Shown here: positions 12,345 to 24,049 of the stretch, one piece after another | Position numbering within the stretch: the first letter of the stretch is position 1 | Layout of the letters: each line of letters opens with the position of its first letter | NCBI GenBank assembly: GCA_023374045.1 | Contig: CM041776.1 | Location: 41,918,171-41,982,170 of the forward strand | From: Limonium bicolor | Taxonomy: Eukaryota > Streptophyta > Magnoliopsida > Caryophyllales > Plumbaginaceae | Direction: 5' to 3' | DNA: 64,000 bases | Notes under the pieces: generated by a model | What the model was told of the DNA's origin: nothing | Databases searched by the model: none | The model's input: only the letters and a program-made list of their open reading frames with translations | Made by a program: the position numbers and the translations under genes

Positions 12345-14802
12345 TGTAACACCCCTCTCAAATAAACATGTAATAGTCACTCACGTTAACAGAAAAATAA
12401 AACGTCTTACAGCGGAAGAATAAGCAACGACATTAAAACTTAATCGGGTGTCACCTGCCATTACTCGCCCATGCGAGTAACGAAGCAGAAACTAAATCCA
12501 ACACTATAACAACAACACTACTAAACCACTGTGACAACGAGATATCTCCTATACATCATACTAAGTCCACATCCATAACAATCGACAAGTGAGCGTCTAC
12601 TCAAATCCCAAATAAATACAACTTTACCATCATACATCCACAGACTGATATCGTTATACAATAAATTCTTACGCAATAATTGAAGTAAGCCTATCTACCT
12701 TGTCCCCGCACTTCGGCTTCAACAAAGATCAACAACCTGCACAATAAGTGTAGTCTCAGCGATAGACGCTGAGTATGCCGGGCCTGGACCCTATTGGTCA
12801 CTTGTCATTTTTAACCGTCTTGATTTTAGATTGATTTCATGCTTTACCATTTTACAGATATAATAGATACTGTAACAACATGCATGATTATATAACCATC
12901 CATCCAATCCAAACAGTCATTTATAAATATACGCAGCACAGTGACACATCATATAATACAATAGCATTGATAACCCATACGTCGTATGTTAACATCATCA
13001 CGTATTACAACACTCGGCCCCCCGGGCCCTCACATATCGTTTGATTTGGTTAGCACTGTCGGGCGTCAATCAGGACAACCTGAAATATACTCACTTGGAC
13101 GGTAGTCCCACGTACACACAAGGTGCTCACTGCCCTGATCATCCGAAGACTCCGGGACTATTTCACTTTGCCTTTGTAAAGGCGTCCATTTAGGTGGCCA
13201 AGGGCCTGGTGCCAACGGTAGCACACTCCGCCTGACGATCTATCTAGGTTCATTCAGGATTAACTAGAATAAACCCGATACGGGATAACCCAAGAGATCT
13301 CTACGCGTGACCAGCAGCCGGTGACTGTCTGGATTAAGGTACATCATCACATTCCTTCACACTCCACTGTAAACTTCATTAGTTAGGTAGTCAGTTACAG
13401 TTTTAATTATGGAGAACATCACTTATTTTGTTGGCTGCCCTGTGGGTCTTACGCATGCGTAGAATGATTCTAGGTAGTATTTATATTCGAGTTGAAGCTC
13501 TAGGGACCGACAATGTCGTGTCCCGTTCCTAAGTGTTTTACTTAGGTTATAATTACATACTTGTAATACTTAGCGTATTAGGTCACGCAACGGTAATTCC
13601 AATCACACGTCTCGCATATGTAATTTTATATAAGTCGATCTATAGTCGACGTAGTATTAGTCCCGTAGGACCTTCGCGCATAATTAAATAATGTAGTAAA
13701 CGTAGATATCCATCACACACATAATCACATACATACATCCACACAAGTTATTTATCTAACAAATCCGAGCCCGAGGAATTCCTCAGGACAACCCCGATCA
13801 AACCCCTTTACATACCGTACACCGTGTCAAGGTCGCACAGTGTAGACCGCTAAGGCTATCAAGCGCACACGTCTGAAGGGCAATATAGAAATACAAGGAA
13901 TGCTAAGTGTCAATCCACATGACAGTATGTTTCTGTATTTCCGAATAACGTCTGTAATCCCGGTACTACGCCCCCGGATTTTCAACTGTTACCAGTTAGA
14001 GTTTAGTTATCTTAAAAATTCCATACTCGTAGTAAGTATTATTATTCGGTTTAACAAAGACGTCGGTTTCTATATGAACATCATAGTTAACGTTTTCAAC
14101 TTAGGAATTACAGTTTCCAACTGTAGTATTCAATAAGCGTTACGCTTTATATAAGTTCGTTCGTTCACGTATATGTTAATTCACCGTTATATTGCATGCT
14201 TAAGTATTATTATAAGTTATAGTTGCATGCATGGTTATATTTTATAATCCATGGTTGCATGCATTCCATGCAACATTACTTTATAAGGTGTGATAGGTTA
14301 TTATTCTTGATACACCTTACGTTACACAACTTCTTACTTATGTAACAAGTGGTATTCATTTAAAACCTTGTGACATTATAGTATATAAATATACTTATAA
14401 GTTATCATTTATTATTTACTATTATATGGTTTGTAAACCATATTATATATGCATGTCACTTGCGCCGATATACATATGTGTATATATACCTTGTTTTCTT
14501 AATGAAGTAAGAAACTACATTATGTACATGTTAGTCCTTATGCAAGGTTTATTTAAACCATTTTAAAAATCATATATTAACCATAGTGTTTATGTCATTG
14601 TTTACTGTACTTTATATCTTCATTTTTGACATATGAATATATGCATGCGCCAGCATGTATAGTTTTATACACTATACTTTTGACCACATATTATTATCTT
14701 GTGTTACACTTATATCATGATACCATAAGGTATGATACTTTATATGTCATTAAACTTTATAACATATAGTTTTAGTAACTATTTATTGTTACCGAAAATA
14801 AC
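12345..14802 (-). mobile_element. 5' LTR of element F, truncated by insertion of G
   Basis: Starts on the plus strand with TGTAACACCCCTC, the reverse of the GGGGTGTTACA end shared by D and H. It shows the same order of conserved blocks as the other LTRs, including a hairpin at 12755-12773 and an acceptor-like CAG on the minus strand at 12737-12739. It is cut at 14802 by another LTR start. The remainder should lie beyond the right edge of the window, after the other end of G. No coding sequence is present. Confidence 0.65.
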
Positions 14803-16871
14803 TGTAACACCCCTACTATGTACTTAACAATTAACTGAAATCGTAGTGGAAATAAGCAGCTAAACAATAACTAAACGGTTCGGTGTTACAACGCCGTTAA
14901 CCACCCACGTGGTTAACAAGGCAGAATAAGTACAAACGTACCGGTCTGATGATCAGACTCCCGAGCATATAACTAAAACCTTAAATACATAATATATACA
15001 ATACCGAGTATTTAATTACAACACATCACCGTATACCGTCAATATAACTGTCACTGCAAGACAACGGCAACCAAAAATTATATCGCCACGGGAGCACATG
15101 CGCTTCCTGGGCCAACATCCAAAATAATCAAAAGTATATCATGACCTAAGACCTAAAGCCACTCCGCTTCTTCGATCAACATCCTGCAAATAAATATGGA
15201 GCCCCCGAGGGGGTCAGCAACCCTTGGCTGGTATGGTTAACGCGTAGCCCATCGGTACTGGGATACACGCAACTATTTGTCATGATAACATGACATTGAT
15301 TTAAACACAACATATACGTATGGCATAGCAAAATATTGCATAGCATAACAACACACATAGTGAGAACATTCCACTTAAGAAACAAACCGATGGTTAGTCA
15401 ACATCAAAGCCTAGAAATGGTTCACCCTCATGTTCAGCTTGTTACATAAACTCATTACCGTTCTGTTAGTCGAACGAGTAACTTAACTTAAGATGGATCG
15501 GATATGTGATCTGAACACACCACAAACACACATATTTCCCCCTAGACCGATCATTAGTCAGAATAGGTAAGCTTTGGTTGAAGCTAGCGGGAGATTGAAC
15601 GCCAAGAAGGGGAACAACCTTAACATTAAAAGAGTCGAATCTGATGCAGATATCTACTCTTATACAAACACGCGTGACCGGACAACCGGATTCCTCACCC
15701 CCAGTACACTTGTTAGAAGTCCCATTGTCGGGGCTTGACACAATAATTCACAATAGGAATATAGGTCTCATTAGACAAATAAGGAGAATGAGATATAAGT
15801 CGTTAGTGCAAACCACAACCAGTTCATACATAGCCGGGGTTAGAATGCTCCTTAGGATGGAAACGTTATATCCGTATACCGTTCTCGTGCGCTACCCTAA
15901 CACTGGTTAGCTAGCAATTAGTACGCATTTCGAGGTTACCGGTATCGGTACGCACACACCATAACAACACAACGACTGTAAACTCGTTTCATGATTTAAT
16001 CTTATAAAGTCATAAACACACAGAAAAACAAACAACACACAAGCCGGTGTAAACCGGTAGGCAACAGACTGCAAGAAAACCATACCTTGGTCCTTGCTGC
16101 TTTTGTTTCCCTCCGTAGGCAACTCCTATACACATTTAGTAACGTCGGTTAATTAACTTATTAAATTTCCGGTTTACTAAGCATTTTTACATGATTATAT
16201 GACAAGCTTTAATGCCTAAACTTTCCCTTGATTACCTTCATTATACCCCCTAGGGTTAACTACTTAAGCCACTCTTTGTTCGTTTTTTTAACAAGTTTTG
16301 GTCCGACCGACCTTACCGACCGACCTTACACAAGGTCGGTCCATTCCAGTGACTTCCTGGTTTGAAAATTTACACTATGACCGATCTTACAAACTCAGTC
16401 CCATGGTCGGTCCATTCCAGAACATTATGTCAAAAAATTCTACTCCGACCGACCTTGCAAGTTGGTCCACAAGGTCGGTCCATTCCAGAAACAATTCCCG
16501 TTCAAAAATTTAGACACGACCGACCTTGCAAGTCCGGTCCCAAGGTCGGTCCATTCCAGAGACTTAATCCGTACCAAAAATACAAGCCCGCCGACCTTGC
16601 AAGTCCGGTCCCCAAGGTCGGTCCATTCCAGAAACCGTTTCTGGCAGGGTAAACTGGGCTCGACCGACCTTACAAGTCCGGTCCCTAAGGTCGGTCGCTC
16701 CAGACCTTTGTTTCTACATTCCCATTTGACTCCAAACTTCACCTCATTGTGCCCTAGTATGTTCTAACCACATTTGGCACTTCAAACACACCTTAAGACA
16801 TCCATTAAACTCTTTAAATCATTCACTAAAATCCTCCTCAAGCATTACACAAATTCTTATAAAATGGTTAG
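14803..16871 (-). mobile_element. Partial 3' LTR of element G, truncated by insertion of A
   Basis: Starts TGTAACACCCCTACTAT on the plus strand, almost the reverse complement of the last bases of LTR D. It contains the family hairpin (15202-15213), an acceptor-like CAG on the minus strand at 15184-15186, and a palindromic array at 16300-16706. From about 16740 to 16871 it is collinear with C (36265-36400), so it is LTR sequence up to the point where element A begins at 16872. Its last part and the rest of element G are expected past base 64000. The preceding five bases ATAAC (14798-14802) would be its target duplication. Confidence 0.75.
16300..16706 (-). repeat. Palindromic tandem array in LTR G
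   Basis: About six units of roughly 70 bases containing CGACCGACCTTGCAAGTCC and CAAGGTCGGTCCATTCCAG. These are reverse-complement relatives of the arrays in D (7731-8210) and H (46721-47116). Units differ from one another mainly in the spacer. Confidence 0.85.
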
Positions 16872-18286
16872 TGATATGTGAGAAATACATAGACATTTAA
16901 GGGTTTAATTTACCTTGTACTTACTTTCTTCCAGGATAATATTACTCACTTATGGTATGTTTTTCCTCTAGTTTATGTTTTATTGGTTATCTCACAAATT
17001 TATTGGTTAAACATGAGCAAAACCAAGCTAGGAGCAAAGTACACGAAGAGACGAACGCGTGGGCGCAAACGGGGATCAAATCGGAGCTAAAACGAATATT
17101 TTAGAGGCAATTGAAGTTGGTCCAGACCAGTGTCCGGATCACCTGGTCCGGACCAACACATGCCAGCGCGCCATAGAAGAAAATCGACATGGTCCGGACC
17201 ACATGGTCTGGACAGTGGTCCGGACACGCGTATTCTGCCAGCGTACAGAGCATGTCGATGGGTGTGAATTGGTTAAATAAATATTTACCATTCACACCGA
17301 CACCCCCTTCATTTCTACCCCATTTTCATAAATAAACCTATAACCCCCCAAAAATATCTCATTCCACCCCAAAACTAATGCCATTTTTCCTCCATAAAAT
17401 CTCCATTTTCTCTCCAAAAATCATACATCTCATCTACATAATCTCCACATAAATCCTCACTTCATCTCATCCCATAAAACCATTCCAAGAGTTCTCCCTT
17501 TTCTTGAATCTACTCAGTTTTAATGTCTGTCGTACTTACGATGATTGTTTTTATAATTATGTGTGAGTAATAACTTTAGCCTCCCGGGTTGGGAAGCAAG
17601 CCTATTTTATACAATCGTGTTACGTATATTTTCTACTATAATCTGTTCAAGCAATATTTTGATTCTCGTTCTTAATGCGCTTTAATATTCAGGCCACTTA
17701 TTAAAGTGATATTTGTAGTTCTCTTGTTAAAATGCGGTGCTGAGATAGGGTTCTAGACAGAAGAAGTCAAAACGGGTTAATGACTAGAAGCGAGTTTCGC
17801 CTATAGGTTAATCTGTCTCCAACATGTATTGTTAATAAAGCGATTAATTTATAATAACTTGGGCAAGGATTGCAGCTTGTTATTTAAATTAATCAGGGTT
17901 TATTGTACAAGGACCGGTCAACGAACTAATAAAAATACTTGAGTTTATTGCTAAAATGGTAGAAGTTTATAGTAATATAATTGGATAAAATAGGTGAGCA
18001 GAACAACCCGGGGTGCTTCTTAAAAACAAAAGAGTTTTATAACTGCTATTATTCTGTATTGATTAACTGTTTTTTACTGTTTTGTTTACATTAAGTGTTA
18101 AACCACAATCTCCCTAAAAAAGTGATAAGTTTCTATTCAACAGTCTAATTAGAATTCTCAGTTAATTTACACTATCAGTTGAACCACACAAGGTCCTAAG
18201 AGTTCGACACCCCACAATTTCCACTATTCCGCAAAATGATAGGTACACTGCCTAAGTGGTAGAAGTAGTCACATATTTCTCCAACA
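16872..18286 (+). mobile_element. 5' LTR of element A
   Basis: Begins TGATATGTGAGAAATAC, comparable to the sense start of the LTR of B (TGATAAGTGTGAAATTG), and ends near CTCCAACA just before the primer site. It has a palindromic cluster at 17117-17232 and C-rich, AT-rich sequence around 17280-17480. The stretch 18189-18286 carries the conserved block found upstream of Athila primer sites. The exact 3' end could differ by a few bases, since five to six bases separate it from the primer site. Confidence 0.7.
17117..17232. repeat. Cluster of GGTCCGGACC palindromes in LTR A
   Basis: Several imperfect copies of the self-complementary GGTCCGGACCA and TGGTCCGGACCACATGGTC lie within about 115 bases of the U3. 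They resemble in style, but not in exact sequence, the arrays of the D/G/H LTRs. Confidence 0.7.
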
Positions 18287-18292
18287 AGTTTT

Positions 18293-18310
18293 TGGCGCCG
18301 TTGACGGGGA
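18293..18310 (+). other. Primer binding site of element A (tRNA-Asp)
   Basis: TGGCGCCGTTGACGGGGA matches the 3' end complement of tRNA-Asp used by Athila-type elements, with one difference (GAC for GCC). The equivalent in B at 59755-59776 is the unmutated form. Confidence 0.9.
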
Positions 18311-19078
18311 CCTCCGGCACGGTTAATTGATAGTTTTTGATTTCATTGAGTTTTCTGTTTAGCTTTTGCTACTCTTTGTTTTCTATTTCTATTTTTGTTA
18401 TTTAAATCTTTCTAACAATTTAAATATCGTACTTAATTACAGTCATTTAAATTTCTTGTCATTTATTTACCAGCTATTTAACTTCTAACTTTTAAATTTC
18501 TGTAATCTAACATTTAAATTCCAGTAATCTAACATTTAATTTCTGTCATCTAACTACTAACATTTACATTCGGTCATTTAAATTTCTGTCATTTAATTTC
18601 AGTAAACTAACTTTTAAATTTCAGTACACTAATTCCTAACATTTAAATTTCAGCAATCTAACTACTAACATTTAAATTTCCTGTAAACTAATTTTTAACA
18701 TTTAATTTTCAGTCATTTAATTTTCAGTCAACTAAATTTCGTCATTTAAATTCAGTTCTTTATATTACTGTCATTTAAATTCCTCTGTCATTTAATTCCC
18801 TTGTCATTTAATTTTCAGTTAATTAAATTCCAGCAATTTAATTATGTCTTTATTTTATTTTAGTTTTTTTTAGTTAAACTGCATTTATTTTTGTTCCTTT
18901 TTGTTCATTTAATTTCGCTTTATTTACTCTCAAAAAAATATATAGTTCTTTGTTTTGTTAATTGCTTCTTTCTAGTTTATTATTTAATTTTTTGTAGTTT
19001 ATCTTTACTTGTCAATTATCGCTGTTATTTTCTGTAGCTGTTTTCCATTTTTTTTCGAACTGCAAGTTACTTCTATAT
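18311..19078 (+). other. Untranslated leader of element A
   Basis: About 770 bases between primer site and gag with no open frame. It is T-rich. From about 18395 to 18850 it consists of diverged short units of the type TTTAAATTTCAGTCAT/TAACATTTAAATTTCAG, about 15-25 bases each, a low-order tandem repeat. The start ATG of gag follows at 19079. Confidence 0.7.
18395..18850. repeat. Diverged ATTTAAATTTCAGTNA short-unit repeats
   Basis: Roughly twenty imperfect copies of an AT-rich unit with a CAGT or CTGTCAT core. The pattern suggests slippage amplification in the leader of element A. Confidence 0.65.
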
Positions 19079-19786
19079 ATGCGTCGAACTCGATCTGCAG
19101 GTAGTCCTCAAAACGATCTTGAACCGGAGATTGAAAGATTTCTCCACAGAGACAGACGACAACAACGTATTGAGATGACAACTCGTCAAACTCTCTGCGA
19201 GTATCAGCAACCATCAGTTGAAGGGAGGCCTTCTGCTATTGTCCTTCCTCAAGTTTCACAGGTTGAACTGGATGCATGGCAATTCAAAACAAGTTTTATC
19301 ACCACACTTTACCACCAGGGCCAATACAGCGGGCTAGATTCAGATGATGCTCCACACCATATATCTACATTTCTTGATTTCTGTAACACTTTTAATAAAG
19401 CAGGAAATCTAGACGAGCGCATCCATCTGCAATTGTTCCCCTATTTTTTAAAAGATGGCGCCTCCAGGTGGCTGAGAAGTTTACAACCCAGCAGCATCCA
19501 CAGTTGGGCCGAATTAGAAAACAAATTTCTAGCGAAATACTATCCCTCGTCCAAAACAAGAGAGAAAATTGCTGAGATCACTAACTTCTATCAAGAACCA
19601 GGCGAGTCTCTTTATGATTCGTGGGATAGATTCAAAGAATTACAGATATTATGCCCACATCACGGTATGAGTAGCCAGGAACTTGTGTTATCATTCTTTA
19701 GAGGTTTAAATGATTCTAACAAATTGTTGCTAAGTTCCTCGTCTGGAGGAAATTTTATGAAAATGACCGGAGAAGAAAGCAGTTGA
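19079..19786 (+). pseudogene. gag: gag of element A, N-terminal part (capsid domain), Athila type
   Basis: Gag forms the virus-like particle that packages element RNA. The 235-residue frame starts with the Athila-type N-terminus MRRTRS and carries the retrotransposon gag (capsid) domain at about residues 75-215. Hallmarks are FPYFLKDGASRWL, then W-ELENKFLAKYYP, then ESLYDSWDRFKEL-CPHHG. The frame ends early in GEESS: a one-base insertion in an A-rich run near 19773 shifts the frame, and the protein continues in the next frame from about 19780. The intact Athila gag is larger and fused to pol. The start ATG at 19079 sits in the expected place after the leader. It is a broken copy. Confidence 0.85.
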
Positions 19787-20381
19787 ACTACTGGACCAGA
19801 TGACCGCCAGTACCAGACAATGGTGTAAAAACAAGGGAAGAGGTGAAGTAAAGAAGGAAACCGGTATCTACAGTATTCCCCCGCAGGATCATGTATCTGC
19901 TCAACTAGCTGCACTCACAAAAGTTGTGGAGAAACTAACTCTTAGTCAACCACAACAAAAAGTTATGAAGGCAGTGGCCACTTCCCCGTATTTGACTCCC
20001 TGTTGCGAAAACTGTGGAGGAGCTCATGAAACCTCAGTCTGCGATGGTTCAGGTTGCAATAGGACCCTAGAAGAGGTAAATTTGATCAACAACAGACCAG
20101 GGAATCCTTATCAAAACTCATACAATCAAAACAATTGGAGAAGCAATCAACAACCATGGAGGAATTATGATCCACAGACGAGCAACCAAGAATTCAACCA
20201 AAACCGACAACCGCAGTATAACCGACAACAGGAGCAGCCAACCAACTCACAGGGAGATATAGGCAAACTGAAAAGCATGATGAATCAGCTTTTAAAGCAA
20301 GGTCAGGCAACAAATTCAAAATTTGCTGAGATAGAAGCTAAAGTTGCTGATCAGGCTACCATAACCAAAAATTTAGAATGA
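19787..20381 (+). pseudogene. gag: gag of element A, nucleocapsid part with zinc knuckle
   Basis: Continues the gag frame after the shift near 19773 (open from 19800 to 20381). A CCHC zinc knuckle of the Athila variant CX2CX3HX4C is visible at residues 69-81 of the 193-residue frame (core CENCGGAHETSVC), followed by an N/Q-rich stretch with repeated NQN/QQ and a helical segment before the end. The stop TGA at 20379 looks like a point mutation (CGA to TGA), since the same frame stays open into the protease region. The zinc knuckle binds genomic RNA during packaging. Inactive in this copy. Confidence 0.85.
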
Positions 20382-21836
20382 CAGATAGGTCAGATTTCAC
20401 AACAACTAGCTCAAAGACCAACAGGGTCACTCCCGAGCCAGACTGATCCAAATCCCAGGGAGCATGCAAAATCAATAACCCTGAGAAGCGGAAAAGAGCT
20501 GATATCTAATGCCTCTGAAGATGAGAAGAAATCTGATGGACAAAAATCTGACAAAGAAGACGTAACAATTCCCAAGGAGAAGGAGTCTCCTGCATCCCTT
20601 ACTATTAAACCGTCACAGGTTTCATATGATATTCCAATCTCATTTCCTGATAGATTAAAGAAAAAGAATTTGGATGACCAATTTGGAAAATTTCTTAACA
20701 TTTTAAAGAAATTAACTATTAATATTCCTTTTTCTGATGCCTTAACGCAAATGCCTATTTATGCAAAATTTATGAAAGATATCTTGTCTAACAGGCAATC
20801 TTTACAGGAAAATGACACTGTAAAATTGACCGAAAGAGTGTCTGCAGTACTCTTAAAGAAGCTACCACCGAAGTTGGGAGATCCAGGTCTCCCTATCATT
20901 CCTTGCGCAATTGAAGACATAAATTGTGGTAACGGGTTATGCGATTTAGGAGCAAGTATTAACTTAATGCCTTTATCTATCTTTGAGAAATTAGGTATAG
21001 GTCAATGCTCTCCTACTCCTGTGCAGCTACAACTAGCTGATCGTTCCATAATTCACCCCAAAGGAAAAGTTGAAGATTTAGTGGTTTCTGTTGGCGAATT
21101 TATTTTCCCTGCTGATTTCATTGTTATTGACATTGAGGAAGATAAAGATGTTCCACTAATCCTAGGTAGACCTTTTATGAGAACTGCAAGAACTTTAATT
21201 GATGTTGAAGGAGGTAAAATGATTTTGAGACTTCATGATGAACAGGTAGTTTTTGACATGACCCAGAACATGAAGCGTCCTTCTGATACAAAAATCTGTT
21301 TTTCCATAGATACTGTTGACTCTTTAGTACAGGAGACGTTACTCAGCAAAGATGAAGAAACGATTTTGGAAAAGTGTCTTATGGCATCTTGTGAAGCTGA
21401 TGACGAAAATTCTGATATTGCTCTTATGGCTGAAGAGTTAAACAAGCATAAGTCATATTTCCGTTCCTACCAACAAAGATTCGAGCCAGTAGAAAGAAAC
21501 GCAGACAGACCAAAGCCATCCATCGAAAAAGCACCTACAGTCGAAATGAAACCTCTTCCCCCTCATTTAAAATACGCTTTTCTTAAAAAACCATCTGATT
21601 TACCAGTAATTATCTCATCTAAATTATCAGATGCGCAGGAGAAGCAACTTCTAGGGGTGCTACGCAAACACACGACCGCTATTGGTTGGTCGATAGCGGA
21701 TATCAAAGGAATAAGCCCATCTCTGTGCTCTTATCGAATTTATATGGAAAATGATTTCAGGGCATTGGCACAACCACAAAGGCGTCTCAACCCCGTTCTA
21801 AAAAGAGGTGGTCAAGAAAGAGTTAATAAAAGTTGA
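20382..21836 (+). pseudogene. pol: pol of element A: linker, aspartic protease and connection to RT
   Basis: This frame is open for 1,455 bases directly after the gag stop; the first internal ATG is at 20670. It contains TLRSGKEL, the family linker, then DRLKKKNLDDQFGKFL. The aspartic protease follows with catalytic CDLGAS (Asp codon at 20943) and the flap/partner motif VPLILGRPFMRTART near 21152-21196. The protease cuts the Gag-Pol polyprotein. After about 21480 comes the connection with PPHLKYAFL and LSDAQEKQLLGVLRKH. A one-base insertion near 21805 ends the frame at 21836. In B the homologous region is 42231-43571. Confidence 0.88.
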
Positions 21837-22279
21837 CGCTGGCATTATCTATCCAATTTCAGACAGCAAGTGGGTAAGCCCAGTGCAGGTGGTACCAAAA
21901 AAGGGCGGAATAATTGTAGTTCCTGACGAGAAAGGTGAGTTGATTCCTCAACGCACTACTACCGGTTGGAGAGTTTGTATAGACTACAGGAAATTGAATA
22001 CTGCCACACGTAAGGATCATTTTTCCTTACCCTTTATTGACCAAATGCTGGAAAGGTTAGCAGGTCAAGATTACTATTGTTTTCTAGATGGCTATTCAGG
22101 ATATTTCCAGATCCCAATTGCTCTAGAAGATCAGGATAAAACTACTTTACCTGTCCTTATGGAACATATGCTTATAAAAGAATGTCGTTCGGATTATGTA
22201 ATGCACAAGCTACTTTTCAACGGTGCATGATGGCTATTTTCTCTGACTACATTAAAAAATGTATAGAAGTCTTTATGGA
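21808..22279 (+). pseudogene. pol: pol of element A: N-terminal half of reverse transcriptase, cut by element B
   Basis: RT starts here after the frameshift: VDAGIIYPISDSKWVSPVQVVPKK, then the first catalytic region in FLDGYSGYFQIPIALEDQDKTT. The 140-residue frame (to 22230) loses phase near 22150, where a few bases are missing. The correct reading recovers later as CNAQATFQRCMMAIFSDYI. Coding sequence ends at 22279 with V-F-M-D, the first part of the MDD catalytic triplet, because element B inserted here. The rest is at 61564. The homologous B segment at 41081-41821 is intact across this point. Confidence 0.88.
22275..22279. repeat. Target-site duplication of element B, left copy (ATGGA)
   Basis: ATGGA before the LTR start at 22280 equals ATGGA at 61564-61568 after the LTR end at 61563. 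The duplication is part of the RT codons of element A. Confidence 0.9.
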
Positions 22280-24033
22280 TGCAAACGGTAAAATTGATAT
22301 AATAAATGCTAAGAAATAATCCTAGAAAATAATAAATCAAAAAGACCGTCGGGTTGCAAAAATCCCGGTCGCAGCAGTATAGTAATTAAAAGCGACCTGG
22401 GTATCAATCCACGGGACTTGAGGAAAATAAGTCTAACCTTAGACAATTGGTAATAAAAGGGGGGTTTGTTTTTGTTCTGCAAATTAAAATAAAAGACATC
22501 AAGAATTTAAATAACAGGTAATGAAGGTGAGTGAATATATGGAAGAGCGGACTCTGGGGTCAGGTTGTTTTTATCCTAGATAGATTTAGCTATTTCTACA
22601 GTTTAATTAAATACTCGGATTGATTAATTCTAGTTCATTAAAAATTCACCTAACAGAACAGCCAGTTCTAATTCCAGAACTAACAAACACGTAAAGGTGA
22701 GTTAAGTGAAAATAATTAATTAATTACCTGAGGAAAAATCTAATCTATCCAATTAATTTTTCACAGGTTCCCAGATTAATATGAACTTCTTATTACTTAC
22801 CGATCAGTTTATAATAAGATTCGTAATGAAACTTCATTAACTCATGATATTAATAAAGAAACGGGAATAAAATACTTTAATCTGAGACAATCCCAATTAT
22901 TTAATTAAATAACTGTAGAAAATATTAAGCTAAAACATCTCTAGTTACAAACAACCATCACCTAGAGAAATTCCTACTTAGCCAGACATATTTGGAAAGA
23001 AGACAGAAATAATAAATAGAGAATTCATCCAAAAGAATTTAGAAAACACTCGTATATTTTTCTTCTTCCGGAATTTAAGTCTGCCAGCTGGAGGAATTTT
23101 TTGTGACAAAATGGGGGAATTGTGTAATTTATAGAAGTTTGTGTGGTTGAAAGTGGAATTAATGGGAATTGTGTGGTGGAAAAAAAATAAAATGGAAAAG
23201 AAGTGAGAATGGGTACGTGAAATGGAATTGGAGAAATGAAGAATGAGTGTGAGTGGTGGTGGGGTACTAGTGTAGTGGTGTTTCTCTGCTGATGGATCGA
23301 TGCAGCAGCAGCAGGCGTGGAATGGATGATTAGCTGATGCCGAATAGAGTACAGATCGTGGTGTATTTATAGGATAAAAGAGGGGAAAAAGACAGAGAGT
23401 AGGTAAGAAAATATATGTCTAGGTCGGTACCTAAATTAGGCACCGGAAGTATCACGCCTGCAAACAAAAGTCTGCAAAAGCAGACTCTTACTTTTTCTTT
23501 CCAACTTGTCTGCGCGTGTGCAGACTACATTTCATTTTTTTTTTAATGAAACAAAGGTCTGCGCATGCAGAAACTTTGATTTCTATTTTTTTTTTCAAAT
23601 CATTGTCCGCATGATTTGATTTGGAATTTTGAATTTATTTTTTTATGTTTTTTTTAAATTTTTTTTTTCAATCAATTGTCCACGATGATTTGATTTGGGA
23701 ATTTGAATTTTTTTTTGCATGTGAACGTCTGCGAACGTTCACAATTAAATTTTTTTATTATTATTATTATTAATTTTTCTTTTTGAAAAGCTTCCTTATT
23801 TTTGTTATCTTCAACTGTCCCAATTCTTCTTTGAGCTCCGATTTGTTTCCCGGTTTGCAAAACGTGGAAAGCTTGTGAGGAGAACTATGCATTTCCTGAT
23901 TTAATCATCTAAATTGGCATCAGTTCTGACCAAAGTAGAGTCATGAAACATAGGATAAGTGTGAGAAAGTGCGTAAAAGTTCACAAAATAAGGATTTAGC
24001 ACCTATAAACTATATCAATTTCACACTTATGCA
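22280..24033 (-). mobile_element. 3' LTR of element B
   Basis: Near-identical to 59780-61563, starting (plus strand) TGCAAACGGTAAAATTG. The right edge is set at TGCA (24030-24033); the other copy ends TTATCA, so the boundary is uncertain by one or two bases. The region 23440-23745, which is U3 in sense orientation, is rich in GTCTGC/GCAGAC inverted repeats and T runs. No frame of interest. Confidence 0.85.
23465..23745. repeat. GTCTGC/GCAGAC inverted repeats in U3 of LTR B
   Basis: Contains AGTCTGCAAAAGCAGACT, TCTGCGCGTGTGCAGAC, GTCTGCGCATGCAG and GTGAACGTCTGCGAACGTTC as separate palindromes, plus a duplicated CAATTGTCC/CATTGTCCGCATGATTTG unit. The other LTR has the same set at 60970-61250, with the TTTCAAATCATTGTCCGC unit duplicated. 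Confidence 0.75.
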
Positions 24034-24036
24034 AAT

Positions 24037-24049
24037 CACCCCCACACTT
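24037..24049 (-). other. Polypurine tract of element B
   Basis: Reads AAGTGTGGGGGTG on the minus strand, immediately before the sense LTR start TGCATAAGTG. Two similar motifs (AAGTGTGGGG) occur upstream in the 3' UTR at 38913-38922 and 38735-38744. Confidence 0.75.

Larger units (their letters stand above)
16872..22279 (+). mobile_element. Athila-type Ty3/gypsy element A, left segment
   Basis: This is the first half of a decayed Athila-type element: LTR (16872-18286), tRNA-Asp primer site (18293), leader, gag, protease and the front of RT. The RT reading is cut after the codons for V-F-M-D and resumes at 61564 with M-D-D-F-S-V. The five bases ATGGA occur on both sides (22275-22279 and 61564-61568), which identifies B as the interrupter. 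A itself sits in LTR G; its own target duplication would be GTTAG (16867-16871), with the partner outside the window. Confidence 0.85.

Noticed and set aside
19660..20701. Minus-strand frames across gag and protease of A
   Set aside because: Shadows of the plus-strand coding sequence.
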